Source: Hansschlegelia zhihuaiae (GTDB lineage Bacteria; Pseudomonadota; Alphaproteobacteria; Rhizobiales; Methylopilaceae). Taken from it: 64,000 nt of DNA. Each line of letters begins with the position of its first letter. Within the stretch, counting starts at the first letter, position 1. This document shows positions 32,329-41,325 of this stretch, piece by piece. Made by a program: the position numbers and the translations under genes. The stretch is taken from contig NZ_RYFI01000023.1 in the NCBI RefSeq assembly GCF_004103825.1, positions 1 to 64,000 on the forward strand, given 5' to 3'. Below the pieces are notes generated by a model. That model saw nothing but the letters and a program-made list of their open reading frames with translations. It ran no database searches and was not told the DNA's origin.

Positions 32329-34788
32329 ATGATGAACCTTGCCGAATATCGCCGTACCGCCGCCCGCCTCGCTGACTATCTGCCCTGGGTCGCGCTCGTG
32401 GCCGAGGGGGTCGTCGTCAACAAGGACGGCTCCTTCCAGCGCACCGCGCGCTTCCGCGGTCCCGATCTGGATTCCGCCGTGGCGGCCGAGCTGGTCGCCG
32501 TCGCCGGCCGGCTCAACAACGCCTTCCGCCGCCTCGGGTCGGGTTGGGCGATCTTCGTCGAGGCTCAACGGCAGGAGGCGTCCACCTATCCGTCCAGCCA
32601 ATTTCCCGACGCCGCCGCTGCGCTCCTCGATGCCGAGCGCAAGGCCGATTTCGAGGAAGCCGGCGCGCATTACGTCTCCAGCTATTTCCTCACCATCACC
32701 TATCTGCCGCCGGCCGAGGACGCCGCGCGCACCGAAGCCTGGCTCTATGAGGGCCGCGAGCACAGCAGAGTCGCCCCGAAAGAAATTCTCGGCGCATTCG
32801 TCGATCGGACCGATCGCGTGCTGGCGTTGCTCGACGGCTTCATGCCCGAATGCGCCTGGCTCGATAGCAGCGAGACGCTGACCTACCTCCACTCGACGGT
32901 TTCGACAAAGCGGCACCGCGTCCGCGTGCCGGAGACACCGATCTATCTCGACGCGCTATTGGCGGACCAGCCGCTCACCGGCGGCCTGGAGCCTCGCCTC
33001 GGCGGGGCGCACCTGCGCATCCTCACGATCGTCGGCTTCCCGACCGCGACGACGCCCGGCATTCTCGACGATCTCAATCGCCTGGCCTTTCCCTATCGCT
33101 GGTCGACACGCGCGATCCTTCTCGACAAGACCGCCGCGACGAGGCTCCTCACCAAAATCCGCCGCCAGTGGTTCGCCAAGCGGAAGAGCATCGCCGCGAT
33201 TCTGAAAGAGGTGATGACCAACGAGGCATCCGCGCTCGTGGACACCGACGCCTCGAACAAGGCGGCGGACGCGGACCTCGCCCTTCAGGAGCTCGGCGCC
33301 GACTATGCCGGCCAGACCTATGTGACCGCGACGATCACCGTCTGGGACAACGATCCGCGCATCGCCAACGAGAAGCTGCGGCTTGTCGAGAAGGTCATCC
33401 AGGGCCGCGACTTCACCTGCATGGCCGAGACCATCAACGCCGTCGACGCATGGCTGGGGTCATTGCCGGGGCATGTTTACGCCAACGTGCGCCAGCCCCC
33501 CATCTCGACGCTGAATCTCGCCCACATCATTCCCCTGAGCGCGCTGTGGGCGGGGCCGGAACGGGACGAGCATTTCGGTGCGCCCCCCTTGCTGTTCGGC
33601 AAGACCGAGGGCTCGACCCCGTTCCGGTTTTCGCTCCACGTCGGCGATGTCGGTCACACGCTCGTTGTCGGCCCGACGGGCGCGGGCAAGTCCGTGCTGC
33701 TCGCCGTCATGGCCCTGCAGTTTCGGCGCTATCCCGGCAGCCAGGTCTTCGCCTTCGACTTCGGCGGTTCGATCCGTGCCGCCGCGCTCGCCATGGGCGG
33801 TGACTGGCACGATCTCGGCGGCGATCTCACCGAGGGTGTGGCATCCTCGGTCTCGTTGCAACCACTCGCGCGTATTCACGACACGCCCGAGCGCGCCTGG
33901 GCCGCCGACTGGATCGTCGCCATCCTGATCCGCGAGGGCATCGCCATCACGCCCGAGGTGAAAGAACACCTCTGGTCGGCGCTCACCTCGCTCGCGTCCG
34001 CGCCGGTCGAGGAACGCACGATCACTGGCCTGACCGTCCTGCTGCAATCCAACGACCTGAAGCAGGCGCTGCGACCTTACTGCGTCGGCGGTCCCTACGG
34101 GCGGCTACTCGACGCGGAGGCCGAGCATCTGGGTTCTGCCTCGGTCCAGGCCTTCGAAATCGAAGGATTGGTCGGGACCGGCGCGGCGCCCGCCGTCCTC
34201 TCCTATCTGTTCCACCGCGTCGGTGATCGCCTCGACGGCTCCCCGACATTGCTCATCATCGACGAAGGCTGGCTTGCCCTGGATGATGAGGCTTTCGCCG
34301 GGCAATTGCGTGAGTGGCTGAAGACGCTGCGCAAGAAGAACGCCAGCGTCATCTTCGCCACGCAGTCGCTCTCCGACATAGACAACAGCAACATCGCGCC
34401 GGCCATCATCGAGAGCTGCCCGACGCGGCTGCTCCTGCCGAACGAGCGCGCGATCGAGCCGCAGATCACGGCCATCTATCGCCGCTTCGGCCTGAACGAT
34501 CGCCAGATCGAGATCCTCGCGCGGGCGACACCCAAGCGGGATTATTACTGCCAGAGCCGGCGGGGCAATCGTCTCTTCGAGCTCGGCCTCTCTGAGGTCG
34601 GCCTCGCACTCTCTGCCGCTTCATCCAAATCGGACCAATCCGAAATCGCCCGCACCTTCGCAGAGCATGGCCGCGAGGGGTTCCTCGCCGCGTGGCTGCG
34701 CCTGCGCGGCGCCGAGTGGGCCGCCGACCTCATCCCCGATCTCACCAACCTCGTCCCCCAGCAGCCTGACAAGGAGGCACAATCATGA
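32329..34788 (+). CDS. trbE: TrbE, VirB4-like ATPase
   Basis: 819 aa from the first of two adjacent ATGs at 32329, with GAGGAGG 9 bases upstream. The N-terminal CagE/TrbE/VirB domain spans ~1-420. Walker A VGPTGAGKSVLLAV is at ~446-459 and Walker B LLIIDEGWLAL at ~640. A DNA-transfer and pilus-assembly ATPase attached to the inner membrane through TrbD. Overlaps trbJ by ATGA. Confidence 0.95.
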   Translation: MMNLAEYRRTAARLADYLPWVALVAEGVVVNKDGSFQRTARFRGPDLDSAVAAELVAVAGRLNNAFRRLGSGWAIFVEAQRQEASTYPSSQFPDAAAALLDAERKADFEEAGAHYVSSYFLTITYLPPAEDAARTEAWLYEGREHSRVAPKEILGAFVDRTDRVLALLDGFMPECAWLDSSETLTYLHSTVSTKRHRVRVPETPIYLDALLADQPLTGGLEPRLGGAHLRILTIVGFPTATTPGILDDLNRLAFPYRWSTRAILLDKTAATRLLTKIRRQWFAKRKSIAAILKEVMTNEASALVDTDASNKAADADLALQELGADYAGQTYVTATITVWDNDPRIANEKLRLVEKVIQGRDFTCMAETINAVDAWLGSLPGHVYANVRQPPISTLNLAHIIPLSALWAGPERDEHFGAPPLLFGKTEGSTPFRFSLHVGDVGHTLVVGPTGAGKSVLLAVMALQFRRYPGSQVFAFDFGGSIRAAALAMGGDWHDLGGDLTEGVASSVSLQPLARIHDTPERAWAADWIVAILIREGIAITPEVKEHLWSALTSLASAPVEERTITGLTVLLQSNDLKQALRPYCVGGPYGRLLDAEAEHLGSASVQAFEIEGLVGTGAAPAVLSYLFHRVGDRLDGSPTLLIIDEGWLALDDEAFAGQLREWLKTLRKKNASVIFATQSLSDIDNSNIAPAIIESCPTRLLLPNERAIEPQITAIYRRFGLNDRQIEILARATPKRDYYCQSRRGNRLFELGLSEVGLALSAASSKSDQSEIARTFAEHGREGFLAAWLRLRGAEWAADLIPDLTNLVPQQPDKEAQS

Positions 34789-35552
34789 ATACGCTTCGTT
34801 CCCGTCCGCGCGCGCTGTCGCTCGCGGCGTTCATCCTGGCGATGCCGTTGGCGGCGTCGCCCATGCTGACGACGCCCGCCGCCGCACAGTGGATCGTCTA
34901 TGATCCGACGAACTACGCGCAAAATGTTCTGACGGCGGCGCGCTCGCTCGAGCAGATCAACAACCAGATCCGCTCGCTCCAGAACGAGGCGCAGGGCCTC
35001 ATCAATCAGGCCAGGAATCTAGCGAACCTGCCCTATTCGGCGCTCCAGCAGATTCAGCAGAACGTCCAGCGCACCCAGCAGCTCCTTCAGCAGGCCCAGA
35101 ACATCGCCTTTGACGTCCAGAGCGTCGACCGGATGTTCCAGCAGCAATATGGCAGTGTCTCGCTCTCGGCGACCGACGCCAAGCTCGTCTCCGATGCCCG
35201 CACACGCTGGCAGAACACCGTCGGCGGCTTGCAGGACGCCATGCGGGTGCAGGCCGGTGTCGTCGGCAACATCGACACGAATCGCGCACAGATGTCCGCG
35301 CTGGTCAGCCAGAGCCAGGGCGCCCAAGGCGCGTTGCAGGCGACCCAGGCTGGTAATCAGCTTCTCGCTCTTCAGTCGCAGCAGCTCTCCGACCTGATCG
35401 CGCTGATGTCGGCCAACGGCCGCGCCACCGCGCTGACGGAAGCCGAACGTGCGACGGCCGCCGCCCAAGGCCGCGAGCAGCGCCGCCGCTTCCTCACGCC
35501 GGGGACAAGCTATCAACCCGGCAACGCGCAGATGTTCGGCAACGGCAACTGA
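34785..35552 (+). CDS. trbJ: TrbJ, periplasmic coiled-coil channel protein (VirB5-like)
   Basis: 255 aa. Signal peptide to about residue 36 (LAAFILAMPLAASPMLTTPAAAQ). The mature protein begins WIVYDPTNYAQNVLTAARSLEQINNQIRSLQNEA and is Gln/Asn-rich coiled coil to ~115, then helical. Minor pilus component or adhesion tip. Asn/Gly-rich C-terminus. Confidence 0.93.
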   Translation: MNTLRSRPRALSLAAFILAMPLAASPMLTTPAAAQWIVYDPTNYAQNVLTAARSLEQINNQIRSLQNEAQGLINQARNLANLPYSALQQIQQNVQRTQQLLQQAQNIAFDVQSVDRMFQQQYGSVSLSATDAKLVSDARTRWQNTVGGLQDAMRVQAGVVGNIDTNRAQMSALVSQSQGAQGALQATQAGNQLLALQSQQLSDLIALMSANGRATALTEAERATAAAQGREQRRRFLTPGTSYQPGNAQMFGNGN

Positions 35553-35575
35553 GGGCCCAGGAGGGGAGCAACGCC

Positions 35576-35860
35576 ATGGATGGCAAGATGCTGGCCCGGT
35601 TGGGCGCCGTCGTTTTCGTATCGCTCGCGATCACGGCGACGGCGATCGAGATGGCCCGGAAGGAAACGGTTCCGGACACGGAGCACGCCCGTGCTGTCGA
35701 ACCCGCGCGAGATCCGCTCCGCGACGGGCAGCGCCGGTGCCAGCAGCTTGGCCAGGCCGCCGCGAGCGATGCGGCTTGCCTCCGCGTCTGGGCCGAGAGC
35801 CGCGATCGCTTCCTCGGCCGCGCCCCGGCGCCCGCCATCCCGCCGACGAAAGGACAGTGA
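35576..35860 (+). CDS. trbK: TrbK-like putative entry-exclusion protein
   Basis: 94 aa. N-terminal hydrophobic segment (LARLGAVVFVSLAITATAIEM), then a short periplasmic part with two cysteines (RRCQQLGQAAASDAACLRVW) and the family ending AESRDRF. This alternative TrbK type lies between trbJ and trbL in alphaproteobacterial elements. By analogy with RP4 TrbK it would block entry of a second copy. The sequence is short and this function is inferred from position. GGAGGGGAG precedes the ATG. Confidence 0.8.
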   Translation: MDGKMLARLGAVVFVSLAITATAIEMARKETVPDTEHARAVEPARDPLRDGQRRCQQLGQAAASDAACLRVWAESRDRFLGRAPAPAIPPTKGQ

Positions 35861-35863
35861 CCG

Positions 35864-37222
35864 ATGGGCGGCGCAGGCGTCATCGACAATTTTCTGGGGG
35901 TTTTCACCTCCTACATCAACAGCGGCTTCGGCCTGCTCGGCGGCGAGGTCGCCTTCATCGCCACGACGCTGATCGTCATCGACGTGACGCTCGCCGCCCT
36001 GTTCTGGTCATGGGGCGCGGAAGACGACATCATCGCCCGCCTGGTGAAGAAAACGCTTTTCGTCGGCGTCTTTGCCTATCTGATCGGCAACTGGAACAAT
36101 CTCGCCCGGATCGTCTTCGACTCCTTCGCAGGCCTCGGCCTCAAAGCCTCCGGCACGAGCTTTACCGCACAGGATCTGATGCGCCCCGGCAAGGTTGCGC
36201 AAACCGGGCTCGACGCCGCGCGGCCGCTGCTCGAATCCATCTCCGATCTGATGGGATGGGTCGCCTTCTTCGAGAACTTCATCCAGATCGCCTGCCTGCT
36301 CTTCGCCTGGGCGCTGGTGCTGCTCGCCTTCTTCATCCTGGCGATCCAGCTCTTCGTCACCCTGATCGAATTCAAGCTGACGACGCTCGCCGGCTTCGTG
36401 CTCATCCCGTTCGGGCTCTTCGGCAAGACCGCCTTCATGGCCGAGCGTGTCCTCGGCAATGTCGTCTCGTCGGGCATCAAGGTGCTGGTGCTCGCCGTCA
36501 TCATCGGCATCGGCTCAACCTTGTTCAGCCAGTTCACCGCCGGTTTTGGCGGCGTCACGCCCTCCATCGACGACGCCATGGCGATCGTCCTTGCGGCGCT
36601 GTCGCTGCTGGGGCTCGGCATCTTCGGCCCCGGTATCGCCGCCGGTCTCGTCAGCGGCGGGCCCCAACTCGGCGCCGGGGCGGCCGTCGGCACCGGCCTT
36701 GCCGTCGGCGGAGCCGCACTCGCCGCCGGTGGCGCGGCGGGCCTCGCCCTGAAAGGAGGAGCTGCAGCGATGTCGGGCGGTGCGGCCGCCGTGCGCGGCG
36801 GCGCGGCCGCGGCTGGCGGAGCCGCCGCCGCTTATAGTGTCGGCTCTTTCGGCCAGTCCGGCGCCGAAGGCGTCGCCTCCGGCCTTGGCGGTGTCGCCCG
36901 CGCGGCCGGCGCGGCGACCGTCTCGCCACTGAAACGGGCAACGGCGCGCGCGGCCGAAAGCGTCAGGTCCAACTTCACGGAAGGGGCGAAGGCCGGCTTC
37001 GGCGCGACCGGGGGCTCCTCGACCATGGGCAGCATTCCCGATTCGCAGACCGCGAGCGAAGCCGCAGCAGCGCCCCGCAACGGCCCGCCCGACTGGGCCA
37101 GGCGCATGAAGCGCCACCAATCCCTCAGCCACGGCGTCACCCTTGCCGCGCATGCCGTCCGTTCCGGCGACGGCCATGGCGGTGGCTCCTCCGTCAACAT
37201 CTCTGAAAGCGACCGCATATGA
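35864..37222 (+). CDS. trbL: TrbL, polytopic inner-membrane channel protein (VirB6-like)
   Basis: 452 aa. About six hydrophobic segments between residues ~25 and ~270, then an Ala/Gly-rich stretch (~260-330) with many GGAA repeats and a hydrophilic tail. This is the usual TrbL plan. It forms part of the inner-membrane channel for DNA. The stop overlaps trbF by ATGA. Confidence 0.93.
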   Translation: MGGAGVIDNFLGVFTSYINSGFGLLGGEVAFIATTLIVIDVTLAALFWSWGAEDDIIARLVKKTLFVGVFAYLIGNWNNLARIVFDSFAGLGLKASGTSFTAQDLMRPGKVAQTGLDAARPLLESISDLMGWVAFFENFIQIACLLFAWALVLLAFFILAIQLFVTLIEFKLTTLAGFVLIPFGLFGKTAFMAERVLGNVVSSGIKVLVLAVIIGIGSTLFSQFTAGFGGVTPSIDDAMAIVLAALSLLGLGIFGPGIAAGLVSGGPQLGAGAAVGTGLAVGGAALAAGGAAGLALKGGAAAMSGGAAAVRGGAAAAGGAAAAYSVGSFGQSGAEGVASGLGGVARAAGAATVSPLKRATARAAESVRSNFTEGAKAGFGATGGSSTMGSIPDSQTASEAAAAPRNGPPDWARRMKRHQSLSHGVTLAAHAVRSGDGHGGGSSVNISESDRI

Positions 37223-37908
37223 ACCTCTTCAAACGACCCTCCGCCCACTATGGGAAATCACCCGAGCCCGAGACGCCCTATCAGCGCGCAGCGCAGATCT
37301 GGGACGACCGCATCGGCTCTGCCCGCGTCCAGGCCAGAAACTGGCGCATCATGGCCTTCGGCTCACTGTTCCTGTCGGCGGGCTTCGCCGCCGCGCTGAT
37401 CTGGCAATCGGCACGCGGCACCGTCGTCCCCTGGGTCGTGCAGGTCGATCGTCTCGGCCAAGCCCAAACGGTTGCCGCCGCGACCGCCGACTATCGCCCG
37501 ACCGATCCGCAGGTGGCCTGGCACCTCGCCCGCTTCATCGAGCAGGTCAGAAGCATCCCGGCCGATCCGATCATCGTGCGCCAGAACTGGCTACGCGCCT
37601 ATGAATGGACGACGGATCGCGGCGCTTCGGCGCTCAACGACTACGCCCGCACCAATGATCCCTTTACCAAGGTCGGCAAGCAGCAGATCGCCGTCGAGGT
37701 ATCCAGCGTCATCCGAGCCTCTGCGGATTCCTTCCGCGTGGCCTGGACCGAGAAGCGCTATGAGGGCGGTCAGCTCGCTGGCTCCGAGCGCTGGACCGCA
37801 ATCCTCACCGTCGTCGTCCAGACGCCGCGCGACGCCGAACGTCTGCGTGCCAATCCACTGGGGATCTATGTCAACGCCATCTCCTGGTCGCGGGAGATGG
37901 CCCAATGA
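37219..37908 (+). CDS. trbF: TrbF, bitopic inner-membrane protein (VirB8-like)
   Basis: 229 aa. One membrane segment at ~50-70 (IMAFGSLFLSAGFAAALIW) preceded by PYQRAAQIWDDRIGSARVQARNWR. The periplasmic NTF2-like VirB8 domain follows (WVVQVDRLGQAQTV...SVIRASADSFRVAWTEKRYEGG). Scaffold of the mating channel. Overlaps trbG by ATGA. Confidence 0.93.
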   Translation: MNLFKRPSAHYGKSPEPETPYQRAAQIWDDRIGSARVQARNWRIMAFGSLFLSAGFAAALIWQSARGTVVPWVVQVDRLGQAQTVAAATADYRPTDPQVAWHLARFIEQVRSIPADPIIVRQNWLRAYEWTTDRGASALNDYARTNDPFTKVGKQQIAVEVSSVIRASADSFRVAWTEKRYEGGQLAGSERWTAILTVVVQTPRDAERLRANPLGIYVNAISWSREMAQ

Positions 37909-38885
37909 GCGCGTCCGTCCGCAGAACCAGCTCACTGGCTTTCCGTAAACCCGCTTTGGCGATGGCGCTGCTTTGCGCGACGATGCTGGCGGGCTGCGCC
38001 ACGTTCAAACCGCCCACCATCAGCTACGACAGTAACGTGCCGCCTCTGCCGGCAGTCCCGGCGCCGGTCACCGAGCAGCCGCCACGTCCACTGCACACAC
38101 CACCGGCCTGGACGCCCGCTCGTGGCGGCGTCTCAGCCAGCTCGCCGACCGGCCGCGTCGAAAACGCCAACGCCGCCGCCCGTGTCGAACCGCGACGCGA
38201 GGGCTACTACAACGCCATCCAGATCTATCCGTGGAGCGAAGGCGCGCTCTATCAGGTCTATGCCGCGCCCGGCCAGATCACCAACATCGCACTCGAGCCG
38301 GGCGAAAGCCTGACCGGCGCGGGGCCGATCGCCGCCGGCGACACCGCCCGCTGGATCATCGGCGATACCGAAAGCGGGTCCGGCCTCTCGCGCCGCGTCC
38401 ACATCCTCGTCAAGCCGACGCGCCCCGACATCACCACGAACCTGGTCATCACGACCGACCGCCGCATCTACATGCTCGAACTGAGGGCGGAAGCAAAACC
38501 CTATATGCCGGCCGTCGCATGGGCGTATCCGGCGCCGCCGCCATCGCAGCGCGCCAGCATCCCGGCGACACCCGCCATTCCAGCCGCCGCGGCCCGTCAC
38601 TACCGATACGGCATCACCGGCGACACGCCGCCCTGGCGGCCCGTCTCCGTCTATGACGACGGCAGGCGTGTGTATGTCGAATTTCCTCGGGGCATCGCCC
38701 AGGGTGAAATGCCGCCGATCTTCGTTCTCGGCACTGACGGCGAGCCGCAACTCGTTAACAGCCGCATCTACCAGAACATCCTGATCGTGGACCGCATCTT
38801 CGGCGCCGCCGAACTGCGCCTCGGCAGCGGCAAGCAGCAGCAGGCCGTCAGGATCGTGCGAACCGATGGGAAACCTGCATCATGA
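37905..38885 (+). CDS. trbG: TrbG, outer-membrane core protein (VirB9-like), predicted lipoprotein
   Basis: 326 aa. Lipoprotein signal with lipobox LAGC at ~29-32 (ALLCATMLAGCATF). A Pro-rich linker is followed by the VirB9 domain (YNAIQIYPWSEGALYQVYAAPGQITNIALEPGESL...HILVKPTRPDITTNLVITTDRRIYMLEL). In the canonical T4SS the lipoprotein is VirB7; here the lipobox is on the VirB9 homologue, which is common in trb systems. Overlaps trbI by ATGA. Confidence 0.93.
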   Translation: MSASVRRTSSLAFRKPALAMALLCATMLAGCATFKPPTISYDSNVPPLPAVPAPVTEQPPRPLHTPPAWTPARGGVSASSPTGRVENANAAARVEPRREGYYNAIQIYPWSEGALYQVYAAPGQITNIALEPGESLTGAGPIAAGDTARWIIGDTESGSGLSRRVHILVKPTRPDITTNLVITTDRRIYMLELRAEAKPYMPAVAWAYPAPPPSQRASIPATPAIPAAAARHYRYGITGDTPPWRPVSVYDDGRRVYVEFPRGIAQGEMPPIFVLGTDGEPQLVNSRIYQNILIVDRIFGAAELRLGSGKQQQAVRIVRTDGKPAS

Positions 38886-40066
38886 GCGACACCGACCACG
38901 ACAACGCCGAACCGCTGGATCAATCGACGCCCGCCGTCGATTCACCTTCCTCCATGCGCCTGCGGGCAGAGCCTCCGCGTGTCACCCGGCTGTCGCGCAG
39001 GGTGCTCGCCGGCGCGGCCGCCGTTGCTCTCGTCGGCATCGGCGGCTCTCTCATCTACGCGCTTCAAACCCGAGCCCCCGGCAAGAGCGGCGATGAACTC
39101 TATTCGACCGACAACCGCGCCACGGCCGACGGCCTGGCCGGTCTGCCACGCGACTACACCGGCCCAGTCCTTGGCCCGGCGCTGCCGGGAGACCTCGGCC
39201 GCCCGATCGTCAGCGCACAGAATCAAGGAAAGCCTGTCGTGCCGCCCGCCATGGCAGCGCCAGGGCCTGATCCCGAGGAGCAACGTCGTCTCGCCGAGTT
39301 GGAGGCCGCCCGCACCAGTCGCGTGTTTTTCCAATCCGGTCCAGCCTCGACCTCGGCACCCGCAGGCGCAAACCTCCCCGGACTTGCCGGCATGGGAGCC
39401 GGCACGCAACCGGGCGGCCAGACCGCGCAGGATCGCCAGCTTGCGTTCCTCAACGCTCCCGTCGACCGCCGCACGATTGCAGCCGATCGGATCATGGCGC
39501 CGGCGTCACCCTATGTGCTCCAGGCGGGCGCGGTCATCTCGGCCGCCCTCATCACCGGCATCCGCTCCGACCTTCCGGGGCAAATCACCGCACAGGTGAC
39601 GGAGAACATCTACGACAGCCCGACCGGCCGCATCCTCGTGATCCCGCAGGGCACCCGCATCATCGGCCAGTATGACAACAGCGTCCAATACGGGCAGAGC
39701 CGCGTGCTTCTCGTCTGGAACAGGCTCATCCTCCCGAACGGCCGGTCCATCGTGCTCGAACGCCAGCCCGGAGCCGATGCCCAAGGCTATGCCGGCCTCG
39801 AGGATGGCGTCGATTATCATTGGTGGGATCTCGCCAAGGCGGCGGGCCTCTCAACGCTTCTTTCGGTCGGGTCCGAACTTGCCATCGACGATCAGGACCG
39901 GCTCCTGCGCGCCATTCGCAACGGGGGGCAGGACACGATCAATGACGCTGGTCAGCAGATCGTTCGTCGCCAGCTAAACGTCCCGCCGACGCTGACGATC
40001 CGGCCGGGCTTTCCCGTCCACGTGATCGTCACCCGCGATCTCGTCCTCGAACCCTACGGAGGCTGA
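38882..40066 (+). CDS. trbI: TrbI, VirB10-like energy-sensing channel protein
   Basis: 394 aa. Membrane segment at ~40-60 (RVLAGAAAVALVGIGGSLIYAL), a Pro-rich periplasmic spacer, then the VirB10 beta-barrel domain (SPYVLQAGAVISAALITGIRSDLPGQITAQVTENIYDSPTGRILVIPQGTRIIGQYDNSVQYGQSRVLLVWNRLILPNGRSI). It links the inner- and outer-membrane parts of the channel. Confidence 0.95.
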   Translation: MSDTDHDNAEPLDQSTPAVDSPSSMRLRAEPPRVTRLSRRVLAGAAAVALVGIGGSLIYALQTRAPGKSGDELYSTDNRATADGLAGLPRDYTGPVLGPALPGDLGRPIVSAQNQGKPVVPPAMAAPGPDPEEQRRLAELEAARTSRVFFQSGPASTSAPAGANLPGLAGMGAGTQPGGQTAQDRQLAFLNAPVDRRTIAADRIMAPASPYVLQAGAVISAALITGIRSDLPGQITAQVTENIYDSPTGRILVIPQGTRIIGQYDNSVQYGQSRVLLVWNRLILPNGRSIVLERQPGADAQGYAGLEDGVDYHWWDLAKAAGLSTLLSVGSELAIDDQDRLLRAIRNGGQDTINDAGQQIVRRQLNVPPTLTIRPGFPVHVIVTRDLVLEPYGG

Positions 40067-40067
40067 C

Positions 40068-40307
40068 ATGACGAAATTGAAGCTCGGCCCGATCATGGAG
40101 GAAAAGCCGATGAAGGCGACGCTCGAATTGCCCGCGTCGCTTCACCGAGATCTCACGGCATATGCCGAGCTGCTCGGACGCCAGACCGGACAGCCGGTGC
40201 GCGATCCCGTGCAGTTGATCGTGCCGATGCTCGAGCGCTTTATTGCGACTGATCGCGGGTTCGCAAAAGCCCGCCGGGCGAAACCCATGGGTGATGCCAG
40301 CTCATAA
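40068..40307 (+). CDS. DUF2274 protein
   Basis: 79 aa. TKLKLGPIMEEKPMKATLELPASLHRDLTAYAELLGRQTGQPVRDPVQLIVPMLERFIATDRGFAKAR is DUF2274, almost always the last gene of trb operons in these elements. The strand-helix-helix character suggests a ribbon-helix-helix-like DNA-binding protein. One base after the trbI stop; its end overlaps the end of the convergent LysR gene by six bases. Confidence 0.88.
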   Translation: MTKLKLGPIMEEKPMKATLELPASLHRDLTAYAELLGRQTGQPVRDPVQLIVPMLERFIATDRGFAKARRAKPMGDASS

Positions 40308-41195
40308 TTCTACGCCCTGGCGGCGCGCCATAATCTTGGCCATGCTGATGAAGCGCCTGAGCGCCGGATTGTCGTTCTTCGGCGACCACACGCCGCTGAA
40401 GGGCAGAACCTCGCCGGTGATCGGCCTGTAACAGATGCCCGGTATCTGGGCCGCCGTCGTCGCCTCGCTCGTGACCGTGAGCCCGCTGCCGATAGCGACA
40501 AGCGTCAACAGATTGTCGCGCCCGACAAACTGCGACTGGATTTTCGGATGGTGGCCGAGATCCGCGACCCGCTGCACCAGATAATCATGGACTTCCTGCC
40601 CAGGGGGCACGTCGCTGACAATGAAGGTCTCGTGCGCAAGCTCATGCCACGCCACTTCCTCCCGTTGAGCAAGCGCGTGCGATTCAGGCAGCACCACGAA
40701 AACACGTTCTGACCAGAAACAGGCTGTGTCGCATCGCGGCCATTCCAGGGTTCCTGTCAGAAAGGCGATGTCCATCCGGAACTGCTGGATCGCTGCGACA
40801 TGCTCTGCCGGGTTGCCGTCGGCAAGCTCGATGAGAACGCTAGGATGCTCCTCGGCGAAGCGCCGCAGCAGGTTGGGGAGAAAACCGGATGCCAGCGACG
40901 AGAAGATCCCGATACGCAGATGACCTTCCTTGGCGCGACCGACCGCGTCCACGATCTCGGCGCCTTCATTGACGTAGCGAAGAACCTTTCGTGCCCTCGA
41001 CAGGAGCCGCTGCCCTGCGACCGTCAGGCACACGCCGCCGCTATGGCGGTGAAACAACGCTGACCCGAGCCCGTCTTCCATGTCGCGAACCCGGCGACTG
41101 ATGGTGGACTCCTGCACGCCGAGCGCCGCACTCGCCTTTCGAAAGCTTCCATGCTCGGAAGCCGCAATGAAATAACGCAGATGTCGAAAGTTCAT
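40302..41195 (-). CDS. LysR-family transcriptional regulator
   Basis: 297 aa. N-terminal winged HTH (MNFRHLRYFIAASEHGSFRKASAALGVQESTISRRVRDMEDGLGSALFHR) and a standard periplasmic-binding-like effector domain (~90-290). The target is not clear. Such LysR genes frequently close the trb cluster in this ICE family and could regulate it or neighbouring cargo. No divergent gene is present: its upstream side faces the end of the restriction operon, with 130 bases (41196-41325) in which I see nothing else. Confidence 0.9.
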   Translation of the reverse strand: MNFRHLRYFIAASEHGSFRKASAALGVQESTISRRVRDMEDGLGSALFHRHSGGVCLTVAGQRLLSRARKVLRYVNEGAEIVDAVGRAKEGHLRIGIFSSLASGFLPNLLRRFAEEHPSVLIELADGNPAEHVAAIQQFRMDIAFLTGTLEWPRCDTACFWSERVFVVLPESHALAQREEVAWHELAHETFIVSDVPPGQEVHDYLVQRVADLGHHPKIQSQFVGRDNLLTLVAIGSGLTVTSEATTAAQIPGICYRPITGEVLPFSGVWSPKNDNPALRRFISMAKIMARRQGVEL

Positions 41196-41325
41196 ACTTG
41201 CACCTGAAGATCGTCCGGATAGACCCCTTTTCTGGTTGCATATGACGAGTGGCGGCCAGGCCGGGCGGCCCAGTGCAGCTACAAGCGCTCAGGTTTCGTG
41301 CTCCCGCGCAGTGTGGACCGGTATG